Origin: Bdellovibrionales bacterium
GTDB taxonomy: Bacteria > Myxococcota > XYA12-FULL-58-9 > SYDY01
DNA length: 26,906 nucleotides
Direction: 5' to 3'
Assembly: GCA_005801425.1 (NCBI GenBank)
Contig: SYDY01000034.1
Location: 1-26,906, forward strand
Every line of letters starts with the position of its first letter. The first letter of the stretch is position 1. A program made the position numbers and the translations under genes. Below are positions 25,595 through 26,906 of the stretch, one piece after another. The notes beneath the pieces were generated by a model. It was not told the origin of the DNA, searched no databases, and worked only from the letters and a program-made list of their open reading frames with translations.

Positions 25595-26659
25595 ATGATT
25601 AGACTTTGTTTTCTTTTTTTGTGCCTATGTCCCTTCTTTGCTTTTGTTTCCTGTACGACTGCATCGGATGAGCCTTCATGCCATGATGCTGTAAAAAATA
25701 TTACTGAAACCGATGTGGACTGTGGCGGATCTTGTGACGATTGCGTGGATGGCAAAGTATGCACGTTGGCCGCCGATTGCGTAAGCGGCGTGTGTACGGA
25801 CAGCATATGCCAAATCCCAAATTGTAGCGATGGGGTGAAAAATGGCACGGAGATTTCGGCGGATTGCGGTGGTGTTTGCATCGGTGGGTGCTTAACCGCA
25901 GCAGTCTGTGAAAAAGATTTAGATTGCGCATCGGAGCGCTGTGAACTCACGGGTTCTTCCAAGCAATGTATTGCATTGATAGCTGAAGCGAGTGCTTCAA
26001 AAATATCGGATTTTAGCTTTGTAACGGTGAGTGGTGATACACCTGTCGACGGTGCAATTAATAATTCGTCCTACATACTGACGCCTGCAAGTGCAAGTCA
26101 TCACGGATATTTAATGATGAATGCGGCATCATTGTGTTCTGGCGCACCGGTGTATGTGTCTGCGGAATTGGCGATTGTGGGGAATATCGAATTTGACGGA
26201 TTTGCCATCAGTTTAAGCAATGTGGCGCTTGTCTCTCTTATTTCATTTCTTCGGTCAGCGGACCGCAATGGCGCTGCATTGGGGGTTTTGCAGAGGAATT
26301 CTGATGCACCGTTTGAAAGCAGTGTTGCCCAACACTTGGCGCTCCCATCGGGTAATTATGACGCATTGGCATATGACGATCATATGATCGGTAACGAGGT
26401 TGTCCTTCAAAACACGTCGGGTCTTGCTTCTTCTTTACAGGTCGCTTCTGCATCAGATCCCTTTAAAGAAGTGCGTGTCACATTTGGTTTGGGCGATGAA
26501 CATAAAACAATGCACGTATCTTCAGGGGCAATCAATGCGGATAATACGTTTTCGTTTGCCGCCCCCGATCGATCGCGTATCATTGTGAGTGCGTCGACGG
26601 GCGGTGCTGCTCAAGAGCAGAGGGTTAAACGCGTTCGCGTGTGGCAAAATTGTCCGTAG
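25595..26659 (+). CDS. Cys-rich repeat lipoprotein with a lectin-like C-terminal domain
   Basis: This 354-residue protein starts at ATG 25595 (AAGGAT at 25579-25584, rather distant). The N-terminus is a lipoprotein-type signal (MIRLCFLFLCLCPFFAFVSC). Residues about 25-130 hold two Cys-rich repeats of the type C-x-D-x-V-K-N-x-T-E-x-x-x-D-C-G-G-x-C, each followed by a C-x-x-x-x-D-C-x-S-x-x-C segment; these are typical of surface or secreted Myxococcota proteins. The remaining 220 residues look like a beta-sandwich: FDGFAISLSN and IIVSASTGGAAQEQRVKRVRVW resemble the L-type lectin/concanavalin fold, although this is a weak match. It ends near W-Q-N-C-P. It may be exported to the outer membrane and bind glycans; that is inference. 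Confidence 0.75.
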   Translation: MIRLCFLFLCLCPFFAFVSCTTASDEPSCHDAVKNITETDVDCGGSCDDCVDGKVCTLAADCVSGVCTDSICQIPNCSDGVKNGTEISADCGGVCIGGCLTAAVCEKDLDCASERCELTGSSKQCIALIAEASASKISDFSFVTVSGDTPVDGAINNSSYILTPASASHHGYLMMNAASLCSGAPVYVSAELAIVGNIEFDGFAISLSNVALVSLISFLRSADRNGAALGVLQRNSDAPFESSVAQHLALPSGNYDALAYDDHMIGNEVVLQNTSGLASSLQVASASDPFKEVRVTFGLGDEHKTMHVSSGAINADNTFSFAAPDRSRIIVSASTGGAAQEQRVKRVRVWQNCP

Positions 26660-26734
26660 ATTTTTTCGGGAGTGATACCTCGATGGTCAAGTTTTTAGGC
26701 GGTGAGTCAAGAACAAGTAAGGCAGGTATGATAA

Positions 26735-26788
26735 CCTCTCCCGCAAGCGGGAGAGGTCGCCGAGCGATAGCGAAGGCGGGTGAGGGTT
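26735..26788. repeat. second repeat family: GCGGGAGAGG hairpin unit
   Basis: CCTCTCCCGC (26735-26744) and GCGGGAGAGG (26747-26756) form a perfect ten-bp stem with AA between. GTCGCCGAGCG and GGCGGGTGAGGG follow to about 26788. This hairpin-plus-tail pattern is a common dispersed repeat in bacterial genomes and is different from the REP family elsewhere in the window. Confidence 0.7.
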
Positions 26789-26833
26789 TTGAGATAAGCA
26801 CCAACATAACAAACGTATGCGCATATCTTGGAA

Positions 26834-26906
26834 CCCCCACCCGTCGCTTACGTCATCTGTAGTCCATCATTGTTTGCGAGAAGCGACGACCTCCCCCGCA
26901 AGCGGG
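26834..26906. repeat. second repeat family: inverted partner unit, cut by window end
   Basis: CCCCCACCCGTCGC (26834-26847) corresponds, in opposite orientation, to the GGCGGGTGAGGG tail of the unit at 26735. GCGACGACCTCCCCCGCAAG with GCGGG (to 26906) begins its hairpin, truncated by the window edge. The two units thus face each other, like a REPIN. Confidence 0.6.

Noticed and set aside
26641-26862. 73-residue frame at the right end
   Set aside because: Most of it runs through the palindromic repeat unit, with no ribosome-binding site.
26735-26906. CRISPR array at the right end
   Set aside because: The repeats are inverted, only two in number, and not regularly spaced direct repeats; no cas genes are nearby.

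Overview
The window looks like chromosomal DNA from a Myxococcota-like ('deltaproteobacterial') Gram-negative bacterium of roughly balanced GC. The evidence is a lipoprotein with tandem Cys-rich 'C-DG-KNGTE-DCGG-C' repeats, a secreted repeat protein with a MYXO-CTERM-like C-terminal tail, an uncharacterised protein resembling a family I associate with Myxococcales (TIGR04552), and a LolC-LolD-BamA envelope operon. No species can be named from the sequence. Coding density is high and no gap exceeds 300 bases. I see no rRNA, tRNA, CRISPR, transposase or prophage gene.

Layout. 1-2254 (minus): a secreted/anchored protein of five Ig-like repeats. 2357-3424 (plus): a saccharopine-dehydrogenase-like oxidoreductase. 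3378-5864 (minus): a compact three-gene operon in which two paralogous proteins of unknown family bracket a DJ-1/PfpI protein. 6022-8613: mutS. 8704-10374: two uncharacterised genes, the second with a faint RelA/SpoT-like stretch. 10468-10608: a 46-residue lmo0937-type membrane miniprotein, meeting a Gly/Tyr/His-rich lipoprotein tail to tail. 11042-11308 (minus): rpsT with a GTG start. 11451-13067: murJ. 13142-13939 (minus): mazG. 13987-14424: ybeY.

14558-18198 holds two tandem, one-base-overlapping paralogous ATP-grasp enzymes resembling the peptide ligase PGM1 family, including its C-terminal domain. They are preceded by a perfect 14-bp palindrome and are the best candidate here for an undescribed biosynthetic system. 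They are followed by prfB, which carries the classical programmed +1 frameshift (internal Shine-Dalgarno, CTT TGA C), then lysS, lolC, lolD and bamA, the last three overlapping. A Cys-rich lipoprotein closes the coding part.

Two families of dispersed palindromic repeats punctuate the intergenic spaces. One is REP/REPIN-like (GGGCGGTTCGCGAACCGCCC with a CTACA flank) at 36-59, 13071-13135, 19338-19362 and 20899-20923; it supplies the stop codon of the first gene, separates murJ from mazG, and brackets lysS. The other is a GCGGGAGAGG-type hairpin repeat at the right end. Most of the gene content is housekeeping: mismatch repair, nucleotide-pool cleaning, ribosome and translation factors, lipid II flipping, lipoprotein export and outer-membrane assembly.
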